55,429 nucleotides of DNA from the NCBI GenBank assembly GCA_012838445.1, contig DUPF01000231.1, positions 1-55,429 of the forward strand, read 5' to 3'. Of this stretch, positions 30,223 through 40,393 are shown one piece after another. Each line of letters starts with the position of its first letter. The first letter of the stretch is position 1. The position numbers and the translations under genes were made by a program. The DNA comes from Intrasporangiaceae bacterium. GTDB taxonomy: Bacteria > Actinomycetota > Actinomycetes > Actinomycetales > Dermatophilaceae. A model generated the notes under the pieces. It did not search any database and was not told where the DNA came from. It saw only the letters and a list, made by a program, of their open reading frames with translations.

Positions 30223-30337
30223 CCGGGGTGGCGGTGCGGTTCGGGGGTCTGCCGGTGGGATCGTCGACGCGCGCTCGAGCGCACCGTAGGAATCCCCCAC
30301 ACCCGAGGCCACGCCGCCGGGGATCGGTGCCGCGCGG

Positions 30338-31012
30338 TCAGACCCGGCCGCGCAACCAGGCCGAGATGATGTGCTCGGGCAGATCCCGCTCCAGGCTCTC
30401 GTCCCAGGGGGTGGTCAGGTCGGCGAGGTCGAACAGGACCGAGAGCAGCATCGCGGTGAATCCCCACACGAACAGCCCGTCCGCAGCGAACCCCGGACCG
30501 CGATAGCCGCGCGGCCCGACGACATTGAAGCGGTTGGCCGCATCGAGCAGGTGCCCGACCGGAACCCGCGCGACGCGAGCGACCTCGATCTCGTCGACGA
30601 CCCCGATCGGCCCGGGCGTGTGCCACCACCCGAGCACCGGGGTGACCGCGTGACCGGACGGGCCGAGGAACAGCGCCGGCAGCGAACCGACGACCTCGAC
30701 CGAGCCGGGATCGACACCGACCTCCTCCTGTGCCTCCCGCAACGCAGCATCGACCGGGCCGGCGTCACCGTCCTCGAGGCCACCGCCGGGGAAGGACACC
30801 TGTGCGGCGTGCGAGCGAAGGTTGTGCGCCCGTTCGGTCAGCACGACGTCCTCACCGCCGAGCGGGTCCGGCCCGAACAGCATGAGGACAGCCGAGCGGC
30901 GCGGCGGGTCCTCGGGGGGCCGGAACTGCTCGAAGTACTCCGGCGGGTCATGGGTGACCCGCTCGAGCACCCGATCCATCCACGCCGGACGTGGCTGCAC
31001 ACCGTCCCTCAC
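30338..31012 (-). CDS. NUDIX hydrolase, CoA pyrophosphatase type
   Basis: '[29 protein letters not shown]' Nudix box; GTGA overlap with nth stop. Confidence 0.9.
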   Translation of the reverse strand: MRDGVQPRPAWMDRVLERVTHDPPEYFEQFRPPEDPPRRSAVLMLFGPDPLGGEDVVLTERAHNLRSHAAQVSFPGGGLEDGDAGPVDAALREAQEEVGVDPGSVEVVGSLPALFLGPSGHAVTPVLGWWHTPGPIGVVDEIEVARVARVPVGHLLDAANRFNVVGPRGYRGPGFAADGLFVWGFTAMLLSVLFDLADLTTPWDESLERDLPEHIISAWLRGRV

Positions 31013-31722
31013 CGGGAGGCTCCGGGGGCCAACTCGTACTTGAGCAGCCGCTCCGCCTTGGCCGGATCGGTCTCGCCGGTCCCGAAGGCCGGACAGAGCC
31101 GGGCCACCGGGCACGCCCCGCAGGCCGGGCGGCGGGCGTGACAGGTGCGCCGGCCGTGGAAGATGACGACGTGCGAGAGCATCGTCCAGTCCCGGCGCAG
31201 GAACAACGCGCCCACGGCGTGCTCGATGGCGACCGGGTCGGTCTCCTCGGTCCAGCCGAACCGTTGCACCAGACGGGCGAAGTGGGTGTCGACGGTGATG
31301 CCGGGCACGCCGAACGCGTTGCCGAGGACGACGTTCGCGGTCTTGCGGCCCACCCCCGGCAACGTGACGAGGTCCTTGAGCCGACGCGGCACCTCCCCAT
31401 CGAACCGCTCCTCCAACGCGGCGCCGAGTCGGATGAGTGAGTCGGTCTTGGCCCGGTAGAACCCGGTGGGCCGCACGATCGACTCCATCTCCTCCCGGTC
31501 CGCGGCGGCGTAGTCGGCGGCGGTGCGGTATCGGTCGAAGAGGGTCGGGGTCACCTTGTTGACGCCGACGTCGGTGGTCTGGGCCGACAGGATCGTCGCG
31601 ACGAGCAGTTGGAGCGGGGTCTCGAAGTCCAACTCGCAGTGGGCATAGGGGTATCGCTCGTGGAGCAGGCGGTACATCCGTCGGGCGCGTCGGGTCCGCG
31701 CCAGCGGGGTCTCGTCGATCAT
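31009..31722 (-). CDS. nth: Endonuclease III
   Basis: '[34 protein letters not shown]' HhH-GPD and C-terminal Fe-S '[19 protein letters not shown]'. Confidence 0.96.
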   Translation of the reverse strand: MIDETPLARTRRARRMYRLLHERYPYAHCELDFETPLQLLVATILSAQTTDVGVNKVTPTLFDRYRTAADYAAADREEMESIVRPTGFYRAKTDSLIRLGAALEERFDGEVPRRLKDLVTLPGVGRKTANVVLGNAFGVPGITVDTHFARLVQRFGWTEETDPVAIEHAVGALFLRRDWTMLSHVVIFHGRRTCHARRPACGACPVARLCPAFGTGETDPAKAERLLKYELAPGASR

Positions 31723-31809
31723 GGGCACCTGTCCCAGGGTAGTGCGCCGCCGACAACAGACCCGCGCCGCTCACCGCCGCCGGGGTGACACTCGTGGCAG
31801 ACTGGCCGC

Positions 31810-32487
31810 GTGGATCTCGATGTTGTGCGTCGTTCACCGCTCTTTGCTGCCCTGGACGACGAAGCCGCTCGCACGCTCATGAGCAGCATGGTGCGCTCGC
31901 GGATGGAGCGCGGCGACGTGCTCTTCAACGAGGGCGACCAGGGCGACAAGCTCTATGTCATCGCCGAGGGCAAGATCAAACTCGGCCGGACCTCCGCGGA
32001 CGGCCGCGAGAACCTTCTCGCGATCCTCGGTCCCGGTGAGATGTTCGGCGAGTTGTCACTCTTCGACCCGGGCCCGCGTACCGCGACGGCGACCGCGATC
32101 GCCGAGACCCAGATCCTCGGGTTGTCCAACGAGCAGCTGCAGCAGTTCCTCTCCGCCCGCCCGCACGTCGCCGGCACCCTCCTGGCCGCGCTGGCCCGCC
32201 GGCTGCGTCGCACCAACGAGAGCATCGCCGACCTGGTCTTCACCGATGTCCCGGGCCGGGTCGCCAAGGCGCTGCTCGACCTGTCCCGCCGCTTCGGCCG
32301 GCCGGTCGAGAACGGCATCATGGTCGCCCACGACCTGACCCAGGAGGAGCTCGCCCAACTCGTCGGCGCCTCCCGGGAGACCGTGAACAAGGCCCTGGCC
32401 GACTTCGCCTCCCGCGGCTGGCTCAAACTCGAGGCCCGGGCGGTCCTGCTGCAGGACCTGGACCGGCTCAAGCGCCGCGCCCGCTGA
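31810..32487 (+). CDS. Crp/Fnr (GlxR-like) transcriptional regulator
   Basis: cNMP-binding 'GDKLYVIAEGKIKL...GPGEMFGELSLFDPGPRTATATA', HTH 'LTQEELAQLVGASRETVNKALADFASRGWL'. Confidence 0.95.
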   Translation: MDLDVVRRSPLFAALDDEAARTLMSSMVRSRMERGDVLFNEGDQGDKLYVIAEGKIKLGRTSADGRENLLAILGPGEMFGELSLFDPGPRTATATAIAETQILGLSNEQLQQFLSARPHVAGTLLAALARRLRRTNESIADLVFTDVPGRVAKALLDLSRRFGRPVENGIMVAHDLTQEELAQLVGASRETVNKALADFASRGWLKLEARAVLLQDLDRLKRRAR

Positions 32488-32505
32488 CCTCCCGCCCTCG
32501 TCACC

Positions 32506-32588
32506 TTTCCCGCTTCATGCGTGAAACGGGAACTCCATCACGGTACGGAAGCGTGGTGAAGTTGGCGTTTCCCGCATGAAGCGCGAAA
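32506..32588. repeat. Long imperfect inverted repeat (37-nt arms, 9-nt loop)
   Basis: Left arm tttcccgcttcatgcgtgaaacgggaactccatcacg matches reverse complement of right arm at 31/37; between convergent crp-like and MBL genes. Confidence 0.9.
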
Positions 32589-32682
32589 CGCATGGCGCGC
32601 CGGAACGGTGGTTGGCAGGGTGGTTGGCGCGGGGTGCGTCGGGAGTGTGACGTGCCGAGGGGGTGGTGGGCGCGCGGGGTCG

Positions 32683-33504
32683 TCAGGAGTGTGCCGCGCG
32701 AAGGAAGTCGAGTTGGGCCTGGATGCTCAACCGGGCGGCCGGCCAGACGGACTGCGGGACCTGCGCATACACCCGGCGCAGCACCCCCTCGACCGGGTCG
32801 TCCTCGGCTGCGGCCCCGTCGGCCAGCGCGGCCCGCACCTGCTCGAGACGCTCGGCCCGGTGCACCCGATAGAACTCGACCATCTCCTCCGCGTCGGGGA
32901 CGACCGGCCCGTGGCCGGGCAGGATCGTCGTCACGGTTCCGCCACCGGTCAGGGCCCGGATCCGCTCCAGGGAGTCCAGGTATGCGGCCAGTTCACCATC
33001 CGGGTGGGCCACGACGGTCGTGCCCCGGCCCAGGACCGTGTCCCCGGTCAGCAGGGCATGATCGGCCTCCAGGCTGAAGGAGATCGAGTCGGCCGTATGC
33101 CCGGGGGTCGCGACGACCCGCACGTCGAGCCCGCCGGCTCTGAGTACATCCCCGTCGGCGAGGTCGTCATGGCCCCGCCCGACCGCCCGGACCCGGGATC
33201 CGGTCAGGTCGGCGAAGTGCTCCCCGGCCTCGCTGTGGTCGAGGTGGTGGTGGGTCAGCACCGTCTCGGTGACCCGGGCACCGCGTTCGCCGACGATCCG
33301 CAGCACCTCGGCGAGATGCCCGTCGTGCAACGGGCCGGGGTCGATGACGATCGCCTCGGTCTCGTTGTCGCCGAGGATGATCCACGTGTTCGTGCCGTCG
33401 AGTGTCATCGGGCCGGGGTTCGGGGCCAGCACGCAGTAGGCGTTCGCGGTGACCTGCCCGCTCTGCCAGGGAGCGGCGGTGAACTCGGGGGGCTGGGTCG
33501 TCAT
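32683..33504 (-). CDS. MBL-fold metallohydrolase (LACTB2-like)
   Basis: 'ETVLTHHHLDHSEAGE' HxHxDH, 'LLTGDTVLGRG', 'TILPGHGP'. Confidence 0.93.
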   Translation of the reverse strand: MTTQPPEFTAAPWQSGQVTANAYCVLAPNPGPMTLDGTNTWIILGDNETEAIVIDPGPLHDGHLAEVLRIVGERGARVTETVLTHHHLDHSEAGEHFADLTGSRVRAVGRGHDDLADGDVLRAGGLDVRVVATPGHTADSISFSLEADHALLTGDTVLGRGTTVVAHPDGELAAYLDSLERIRALTGGGTVTTILPGHGPVVPDAEEMVEFYRVHRAERLEQVRAALADGAAAEDDPVEGVLRRVYAQVPQSVWPAARLSIQAQLDFLRAAHS

Positions 33505-33506
33505 CG

Positions 33507-34346
33507 TCACTGCCTCGCCGGCAGCGGGGTGCGCAGGACGAGTTCGCCGCCGTCCAACTCGGTCAACTCGGGCAGGACGAGCGGGACGTCTGCGGCATCG
33601 GTGCAGACCGCCTCGACCGAGCCCGCCGCCGCGAGGTCCTCGAGGCACACCTGGGTCGGTGGGAACATCAGCACCGCTCCCTCGGTCAACGCGTCGAGCA
33701 CCTCGGCCGGGTCGGCCCAGTCGGCGTGGTCGACCTCGCTGGTCTGGTCGTCCGGAACCTGCCCGTCGGGCACCGCGGCAGCGAAGAACCTCGTGTCGTA
33801 GCGGCGCCGCTCGAACGTCGGCGTGATCCAGTGCGCCCGATAACTGAGCAGGTCACTGCGCAGGACGAGTCCCTCTGCCGCCAGGACGTCCGCGAGGGAC
33901 AACTCGTGACCGGCCAAACCGGTGCGGCGTTCGTGCCAGGTCGGCGAACTGACGTCCGCGACAACCGAATCCGCGTCGGGACCGGCGAGCAGGACACCAC
34001 TCTCCTCGAACAACTCGCGGATCGCCGCGGTCACGAGCAACCGCGCCGAGGCCTCGTCGACCCCGAGCACCTCCGCCCAGTCCTGCGGGGAGCGCCCGGC
34101 CCAGACGACGTCCTCGCGGGCGTCGCGCGGGTCGACCCGACCACCGGGGAAGACCACGACCGACGGGGCGAACTCCATCGAGGCCACCCGCCGTTGCAGG
34201 AACACCTCGAGGCCGGAAAGGGTCGCCGCAGGGCGGACGAGCATGACCGTCGCGGCCAGGGCCACCTCCGCCGGGGCGATCTCCCCGCGCTGCCACGCGG
34301 CCGCGACGCCGGCGAGCCGGGTCCCGTCCAGGGTGAAGTCACGCAT
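33507..34346 (-). CDS. NUDIX hydrolase (NUDT19-like)
   Basis: 'VVVFPGGRVDPRDA... AAIRELFEESGVLLA' split Nudix box. Confidence 0.9.
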   Translation of the reverse strand: MRDFTLDGTRLAGVAAAWQRGEIAPAEVALAATVMLVRPAATLSGLEVFLQRRVASMEFAPSVVVFPGGRVDPRDAREDVVWAGRSPQDWAEVLGVDEASARLLVTAAIRELFEESGVLLAGPDADSVVADVSSPTWHERRTGLAGHELSLADVLAAEGLVLRSDLLSYRAHWITPTFERRRYDTRFFAAAVPDGQVPDDQTSEVDHADWADPAEVLDALTEGAVLMFPPTQVCLEDLAAAGSVEAVCTDAADVPLVLPELTELDGGELVLRTPLPARQ

Positions 34347-34818
34347 CGGCACGGACCGAGACGACGATCTCCACCTCGACCGGGGCATCGAGCGGCAAGG
34401 AGGCAACCCCCACCGCGGAGCGGGCATGCACGCCCGCGTCACCGAACGCCGTGCCGAGCAGCTCGGAGGCGCCGTTGACGACCCCCGGTTGTCCGGTGAA
34501 CGCCGGATCGGAGGCGACGAAGCCGACGACCTTGACGACCCGGCTGACCCGGTCCAGGTCGCCGACGACGGACTTCACCGCGGCGATCGCGTTCAGGGCG
34601 CACACCTGCGCCAGTTCCTTGGCCCGGTCCGGGCTGACCAGCCCGTCGCCCTCGCCGACCTTGCCGGTGGCGAGCAGCCCGCCGTCGGCCAACGGGAGCT
34701 GCCCCGACGTGAAGACGAGGTCGCCCTCCTGCAGGGCCGGCACATACGCCGCCACCGGCGCCGCCACCTCCGGCACGCTCAACCCGGCCTGGGCGAGGCG
34801 CTCCTCGACCGCACTCAC
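34339..34818 (-). CDS. RidA family protein
   Basis: 'DLVFTSGQLPLADGG', 'CALNAIAAVKSVVGDLDRVSRVVKVVGFVAS', GTG start. Confidence 0.92.
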   Translation of the reverse strand: MSAVEERLAQAGLSVPEVAAPVAAYVPALQEGDLVFTSGQLPLADGGLLATGKVGEGDGLVSPDRAKELAQVCALNAIAAVKSVVGDLDRVSRVVKVVGFVASDPAFTGQPGVVNGASELLGTAFGDAGVHARSAVGVASLPLDAPVEVEIVVSVRADA

Positions 34819-34982
34819 GACGCGACCGGCCGCTTCAGATAGGCGACGAGGCCACCACTGTCCGGGTTGACGATCACCTGGACCAACTCCCAGCCGTCCT
34901 CGCCCCACTGGTCGAGGATCTGCTTGGTCGCGTGGACGATGAGCGGCACCGTCGCGTACTCCCACTTCGTTGTCTCAGCCAT
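34815..34982 (-). CDS. DUF4177 domain protein
   Basis: 55 aa 'KWEYATVPLIVHATKQILDQWGEDGWELVQVIVNP'. Confidence 0.88.
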   Translation of the reverse strand: MAETTKWEYATVPLIVHATKQILDQWGEDGWELVQVIVNPDSGGLVAYLKRPVAS

Positions 34983-35072
34983 GAGCGCAACCCTAACGCT
35001 CGCACGTGGCGTCGGCCACGTTCCCCAGGTGCGAGACCGTGCTCCGGGTGCGCACCGCATACATTGGCGATC

Positions 35073-36095
35073 ATGGCCGATCAGCGCAATCCCGCACCCT
35101 TCGCCCACACCCGGCTCCATGTCATCAGCGGCAAGGGCGGCACCGGCAAGACAACCGTCGCAGCCGCCCTGGCGATCGCGCTTGCACTGCAGGGCAAGCG
35201 GGTCCTCATCGCCGAGGTCGAGGGCCGCCAGGGCATCAGCCAGGCGTTCAACGTGCCACCGCTGGCGACGACGGAGGAGCGGATCTTCGCCGATCGCAGC
35301 GGCGGTGAGATCTACGGGATGGCCGTCGACGCCAAGGAGTCACTGCTCGAATACCTGCAGAAGTTCTACAAACTCGGCCGAGCCGGCGCGATCCTCGAGA
35401 AGGCGGGAGCGATCGACTTCGCGACGACCATCGCACCCGGGGTCCGTGACGTCCTCCTCATCGGCAAGGTCTACGAGGCGGCCGGACGCCGCACCGGCGG
35501 GCGACGCGGCGGCGGCGACCTCGTCTACGACGCCGTCGTCCTCGACGCACCCCCGACCGGCCGGGTGGCCCGCTTCCTCAACGTCAACCACGAGGTCGCC
35601 GGTGTCGCCAGGGTCGGGCCGATCAAGGCCCAGGCCGACTCGATCACCCGGATGGTCCGCCACCACACGACCGCGGTCCATCTCGTCACCCTCCTCGAGG
35701 AGATGCCGGTGCAGGAGACCATCGACGCCATCGGCGAGTTGCGTGAGGTCGGCCTGCGGGTCGGCGCCATCATCGTCAACCAGGTCCGCGACCCCCTCCT
35801 GACCGACGACGAACTGGCCATGATCTCCGACGTGACCTCCGGTCGGGAGGAACTCGTCGAATCGGTGCGTGCCGACCTGGTCAGCACCGGCGTCAAGGCG
35901 ACCAAACCGATGGTGCACGGACTGCTCGCCCAGGCCCACGATCTCGCCGACCGGGTCGCCCTCCAGGCCCAGGAGGATGCCGTCCTCGCCGGGCAGCGTC
36001 TCCCCCTGGCCCACCTGCCCGCCCTACCCGGAGGCGTCGAGGACGGCGGCCTGCGAGTCCTGGCCGACGCCCTCGTCGAGGAAGGAATCATCTGA
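35073..36095 (+). CDS. ArsA/GET3-family ATPase (Rv3679-like)
   Basis: 'VISGKGGTGKTTVAAALAIALA' P-loop; first of pair upstream of WhiB/PBP. Confidence 0.92.
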   Translation: MADQRNPAPFAHTRLHVISGKGGTGKTTVAAALAIALALQGKRVLIAEVEGRQGISQAFNVPPLATTEERIFADRSGGEIYGMAVDAKESLLEYLQKFYKLGRAGAILEKAGAIDFATTIAPGVRDVLLIGKVYEAAGRRTGGRRGGGDLVYDAVVLDAPPTGRVARFLNVNHEVAGVARVGPIKAQADSITRMVRHHTTAVHLVTLLEEMPVQETIDAIGELREVGLRVGAIIVNQVRDPLLTDDELAMISDVTSGREELVESVRADLVSTGVKATKPMVHGLLAQAHDLADRVALQAQEDAVLAGQRLPLAHLPALPGGVEDGGLRVLADALVEEGII

Positions 36096-37276
36096 TGACC
36101 ACCCAGCCCGACGTCCGACCGCTGCGGGTCGACGACCTCCTCCAGAACCCGAGCACCGGCATCATCGTCTGCTGCGGCTCCGGTGGGGTCGGCAAGACGA
36201 CGACCGCCGCCGCGCTCGGCGTCCGCGCCGCCGAGATGGGCCGCAACGTCGTCGTCCTGACGATCGACCCGGCCCGGCGCCTGGCCCAGTCGCTAGGCCT
36301 GAGCGAACTCGACAACACCCCCCGTCCGGTCCTCGGCATCGACACCGCCGCCGGCGGATCGCTCGAGGCGATGATGCTCGACATGAAGCGGACCTTCGAC
36401 GAGGTCGTCCTCAACCACTCCACCCCGGAGAAGGCCGAGCAGATCCTCGCCAACCCCTTCTACCAGGCCCTGTCGAGTTCCTTCGCCGGGACTCAGGAGT
36501 ACATGGCGATGGAGAAACTCTCCCAACTCAGCGCCCAGGCCGCCGAGGAAGGCACCTGGGACCTCATCGTCGTCGACACCCCACCGTCGCGTTCCGCGCT
36601 CGACTTCCTCGACGCGCCCAAGCGGCTCGGTTCCTTCCTCGACGGACGGTTCATCCGCCTGCTCATGGCTCCGGCGCGGGCGGGGGGACGGGCCTACCTG
36701 AAGGTCCTCACCGGCGGCATCACCATGGCGACTGCTGTGATGTCCAAACTACTCGGCGGCCAGATGCTCCAGGACGTGCAGACCTTCGTCGCCGCCCTCG
36801 ACACGATGTTCGGCGGGTTCCGGCAGCGCGCAGAGCAGACGTATGCGCTGCTCAAGGACTCCCGGACCGCTTTCGTCGTCGTCGCCGCACCCGAGCGGGA
36901 CGCGCTGCGGGAGGCGTCCTACTTCGTCGACCGGCTCGACCAGGAGCACATGCCGCTGGCCGGGGTCATCGTCAACCGGGTGCAACGGCTCGCCGCCCGC
37001 GGCCTGACCGCGGCCCGGGCCGATGCTGCCGCCGAGGCCCTCGGCGAAGCGAGCCAGGCGGGCACCGGGTCAGCGACCGCGGCCCTGACCGAGGGGCTAC
37101 TCCGAGTGCACGCCGACCTGGCCGAGACCGCCGAACGCCACCACGGGCATACCGCCCGGTTCACGGCCGGACATCCCGGGATCCCGCTGACCGAGGTGCC
37201 GGCAGCGGCCCAGGACATCCACGACCTCGACGGGTTGCGCGAGATCGGCCGAGCGCTCGCGACGCCGGGTTCCTGA
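36095..37276 (+). CDS. ArsA/GET3-family ATPase (Rv3680-like)
   Basis: 'CCGSGGVGKTTTAAALGVRAAEMGRNVVVLTIDPARRLAQSLGL'. Confidence 0.93.
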   Translation: MTTQPDVRPLRVDDLLQNPSTGIIVCCGSGGVGKTTTAAALGVRAAEMGRNVVVLTIDPARRLAQSLGLSELDNTPRPVLGIDTAAGGSLEAMMLDMKRTFDEVVLNHSTPEKAEQILANPFYQALSSSFAGTQEYMAMEKLSQLSAQAAEEGTWDLIVVDTPPSRSALDFLDAPKRLGSFLDGRFIRLLMAPARAGGRAYLKVLTGGITMATAVMSKLLGGQMLQDVQTFVAALDTMFGGFRQRAEQTYALLKDSRTAFVVVAAPERDALREASYFVDRLDQEHMPLAGVIVNRVQRLAARGLTAARADAAAEALGEASQAGTGSATAALTEGLLRVHADLAETAERHHGHTARFTAGHPGIPLTEVPAAAQDIHDLDGLREIGRALATPGS

Positions 37277-37301
37277 CCGCTCGACGTCACGGACCCCTGA
37301 C

Positions 37302-37664
37302 TCAGCCGACCTGGCTGGCGCTGAACTCGGTCGCACCGGCGGCGCGCATCGCCTGCAGCAGCGCCGCCCAGTCGGTGACGTCCGGTCGGGCCCGCAGCAG
37401 GGCCCGCCGCTCCCGCTCGGTCATCCCACCCCAGACCCCGAACGGGGTCCGGTTGTCCAGAGCGTCCGCGAGGCACTCGGCGACCACCGGGCACCCCTTG
37501 CACATCGCCTTGGCCAACCGCTGCTCCTTGCCCTGGACGAACAACGCATCCGGGTCCTGCCCGGCGCACTGGCCCTGGGCGGCCCAGTCCCGGACCCAGG
37601 TGGTCTCGGGGTGCGGCGAAGTCACGGCATGGGCGGGGAGACTGCGGAACGGAACCAGTGTCAT
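37302..37664 (-). CDS. whiB4: WhiB-family Fe-S transcriptional regulator (WhiB4-like by synteny)
   Basis: Conserved cysteines 'GQC...AMCKGCPVVAECLADALDNRTPFGVWGGMTERERR'; located between ArsA pair and ponA2-like PBP as in Mycobacterium. Confidence 0.88.
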   Translation of the reverse strand: MTLVPFRSLPAHAVTSPHPETTWVRDWAAQGQCAGQDPDALFVQGKEQRLAKAMCKGCPVVAECLADALDNRTPFGVWGGMTERERRALLRARPDVTDWAALLQAMRAAGATEFSASQVG

Positions 37665-37864
37665 CGGCTAGGCGGTCCTTGATCTGATCGCGGCTCCTTG
37701 TGGGGGCCGGTGTGAACAGGCGTGCATCCGCAGTGTGCGACGAATCTCGTGTGAATACAAGAGGCCCGTTCGGTCAAGTTTTCGGTATCATGCCGGCCCG
37801 GCGTCGACCCCGCTTCTCGTGCGGCTGCGCGCACCTGTCAGGATGACCCGTTACCCTTGCCCCC

Positions 37865-40267
37865 ATGCAGGGCCGCGCCGAGAGTCTTCCCCAGGTGCTC
37901 AGACTTCTGAGCGCCTTCGTTGTCACCGCAGTCGCCATGGGCATCCTCATGGCCGGTCTCCTCATGCCCGGGGCGTATGCCACCGGTGCCGCAGCCAACT
38001 CGGGGATCGCCGCGTTCGAGGATCTCCCGAGTGACTTCAAGGCTCCGCTGCTCTCGCAGCAGTCGACGATCCTCGACGTCAACGGTGGTGTGATCGCCAC
38101 CCCCTATGACGAGAACCGCATCATCATCTCCCTCGACAAGGTCTCGCCGGTGATGAAGGAGGCGATCATCGCGATCGAGGACTCTCGCTTCTACGAGCAC
38201 AACGGGCTCGACCTGCGAGGGTTGACGCGAGCAGTCGTCTCGAACATCCAGAACGACACCGTCCAAGGCGCCTCGACGATCACCCAGCAGTACGTCAAGC
38301 TCTCCCTCGAACAGGCGGCCCTGAAGGCCGGCGACAAAGAGGGCGCGAGGAAGGCCAAGGCGCAGACCCTGGAACGCAAGATCCAGGAACTCAAGTACGC
38401 CATGACGGTCGAGAACGAGATGACCAAGGACGAGATCCTCGAGAACTACCTCAATCTGGCCTACTTCGGCGATCTGGCACACGGCATCGAGGCCGCCGCC
38501 CAGCACTACTTTTCCATTCCGGCCAGCGAACTCAACCTCGGCCAGTCCGCGCTGCTCGCGGGTCTGGTGCAAGAACCGGGCAGATCCGACCCAGTGAACT
38601 ACCCGGAGAAGGCGGAAAGACGCCGCAACATCGTCCTGGACCGGATGGAGGAACTTGGCATCATCTCGACCAAGGATGCCGACGCCTGGAAGGACATCCC
38701 CATCGCGGACATGCTCAAGGTCAAGCCTGATCAGAAGACCTGCCAGCGGGCCTCGATGCCGTTCGTCTGCCAGTTCGTCATCAACTGGCTGCTCCAACAG
38801 CCTGAGCTTGGCGCGAACTTCGAAGAGCGCAGGCAGAACGTCTACAACAATGGCCTGACCATCAAGACGACCTTCGACCCGGCTGTCTACGAGACGGTGA
38901 TGCGGCACCTGACCGAGACCGTCCCGATCGGTGACCCGACCGAGGTGGGCGCAGCGGCCGCGGTTGTCGAGCCGGGCACCGGGAAGATCGTGGCCTTCGG
39001 GCAGACCTCGACGTACGGCAACGACACCGGCACGTTCGGCATCACCGAGGTGAACTGGAGTGTCGATCAGAAGTACGGTCAGTCCGGCGGTTTCCAGATC
39101 GGTTCGACGGCGAAGATCTACTCGGTCGTGCGGGCCCTCGAGGAGGGGATGGGACTGGAGACCACCGTTAACGCTCGCCGCTACACCACCAGCCAGGGGG
39201 CCCAGTTCTTCGCCAGCGAATCGGTTGATGACTGTGGCCCGCAGGACCCGATCCCGCCGGTCCGAAACTCCGAGGGCAACGTTGGCGGCGACATGTCGTT
39301 CCGCCGTGCGGTGGCCCGGTCGGTCAACACGGCGTTCATTCCTCTCGTGTTGTCCAAGGTCGGCGTCTGTGACACGCAGAAGACAATGGCGAAGATGGGA
39401 CTGCACAAATCCAGTGGAGCGCCGATCGACCCCTACCTGTCCGAGGTCACCCTCGGCTCCGGTGAGAGTTCCCCGATGACCGTGGCGTTGTCCTTCGCCA
39501 CCCTTGCCTCAGGTGGCAAATACTGCGAGCCCTACCCGGTGACCGAGGTGACGAACACTAAGGGCGAGGTGCTCATGGCACCCGAGCCGTCTTGCGAGCA
39601 GGTCGTCGAGCCGGAGATCGCCGCAAGCGCCAACGATCTGCTGCGCAGCGTCATGCAGCCAGGCGGCACCGGCTCAGCCTTCCCGCTTGCCGGTGGCCGT
39701 GAGTCAGCCGGCAAGACGGGGACCACGGACAGCTTCGTCCAGTCGTGGTTCGCTGGCTACACCCCCCAGTTGTCCACGGCGGTCTATGTCGGTCGTCCCG
39801 ACTCCAACACCAAGTCGATGCGGCACATCCGGATCGGCGGACGCTACTACGACCGAGTCTACGGCGGCACCATCGCAGGCCCGTTGTGGAAGCGCATCAT
39901 GGACGACACTCTCGAGGGCAAGGAAAAGGTCAAGTTCGAGCGCCCGAGCAGAGAGTCGGCCAAGGGCAAGAGCGTCCCGGTCCCCAATGTTGCCGGACGG
40001 AGTGTGAACGAGGCCCGCAGGCTCCTTGCGAAGGCTGGCTTCGACGGTCACGTGGTCCAAGTCAACCACCGTGCCCCGAAGGGTGCAGTGCTGGGCACAC
40101 GCCCGACGGGCTCGGCACCGTGGGGCAGCTCGGTCGCCATCCTGGTCTCTGCGGGGTACACCCCGCCACGCCCACCGGCGCAGACCTCGACCTCGGATGC
40201 GCCGGAGAGCCCACCAGCGAACGAACCACCCCCGAACGCACCCCCGCCCGGCGGCGACGACGACTAG
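37865..40267 (+). CDS. ponA2: Class A penicillin-binding protein (PonA2-like) with PASTA domain
   Basis: GT51 'AIIAIEDSRFYEHNGLD...ASTITQQYVKL', transpeptidase 'GSTAKIY', 'SVN', 'AGKTGTTDSFVQSWFAGYTP', C-terminal PASTA. Confidence 0.93.
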   Translation: MQGRAESLPQVLRLLSAFVVTAVAMGILMAGLLMPGAYATGAAANSGIAAFEDLPSDFKAPLLSQQSTILDVNGGVIATPYDENRIIISLDKVSPVMKEAIIAIEDSRFYEHNGLDLRGLTRAVVSNIQNDTVQGASTITQQYVKLSLEQAALKAGDKEGARKAKAQTLERKIQELKYAMTVENEMTKDEILENYLNLAYFGDLAHGIEAAAQHYFSIPASELNLGQSALLAGLVQEPGRSDPVNYPEKAERRRNIVLDRMEELGIISTKDADAWKDIPIADMLKVKPDQKTCQRASMPFVCQFVINWLLQQPELGANFEERRQNVYNNGLTIKTTFDPAVYETVMRHLTETVPIGDPTEVGAAAAVVEPGTGKIVAFGQTSTYGNDTGTFGITEVNWSVDQKYGQSGGFQIGSTAKIYSVVRALEEGMGLETTVNARRYTTSQGAQFFASESVDDCGPQDPIPPVRNSEGNVGGDMSFRRAVARSVNTAFIPLVLSKVGVCDTQKTMAKMGLHKSSGAPIDPYLSEVTLGSGESSPMTVALSFATLASGGKYCEPYPVTEVTNTKGEVLMAPEPSCEQVVEPEIAASANDLLRSVMQPGGTGSAFPLAGGRESAGKTGTTDSFVQSWFAGYTPQLSTAVYVGRPDSNTKSMRHIRIGGRYYDRVYGGTIAGPLWKRIMDDTLEGKEKVKFERPSRESAKGKSVPVPNVAGRSVNEARRLLAKAGFDGHVVQVNHRAPKGAVLGTRPTGSAPWGSSVAILVSAGYTPPRPPAQTSTSDAPESPPANEPPPNAPPPGGDDD

Positions 40268-40393
40268 TTCGCGGCGGGACCCAGGTCGCCGAAGGGACGG
40301 GCGCGTCCGTGGCCATCCCCGAAGGTGGGGAAACGGTCGAAATCGTGCCCGGATCCCGACGGATCGCCCACCCTCGCGGGTGGCTGGGCCGAC

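Noticed and set aside
37838-39406. 522-aa minus ORF opposite the PBP
   Set aside because: Antisense of a well-supported class A PBP; no domain recognisable
40268-40393. Possible riboswitch or terminator between the PBP and GatB/YqeY genes
   Set aside because: Only weak short stems (e.g. ACCCtcgcGGGT); insufficient support
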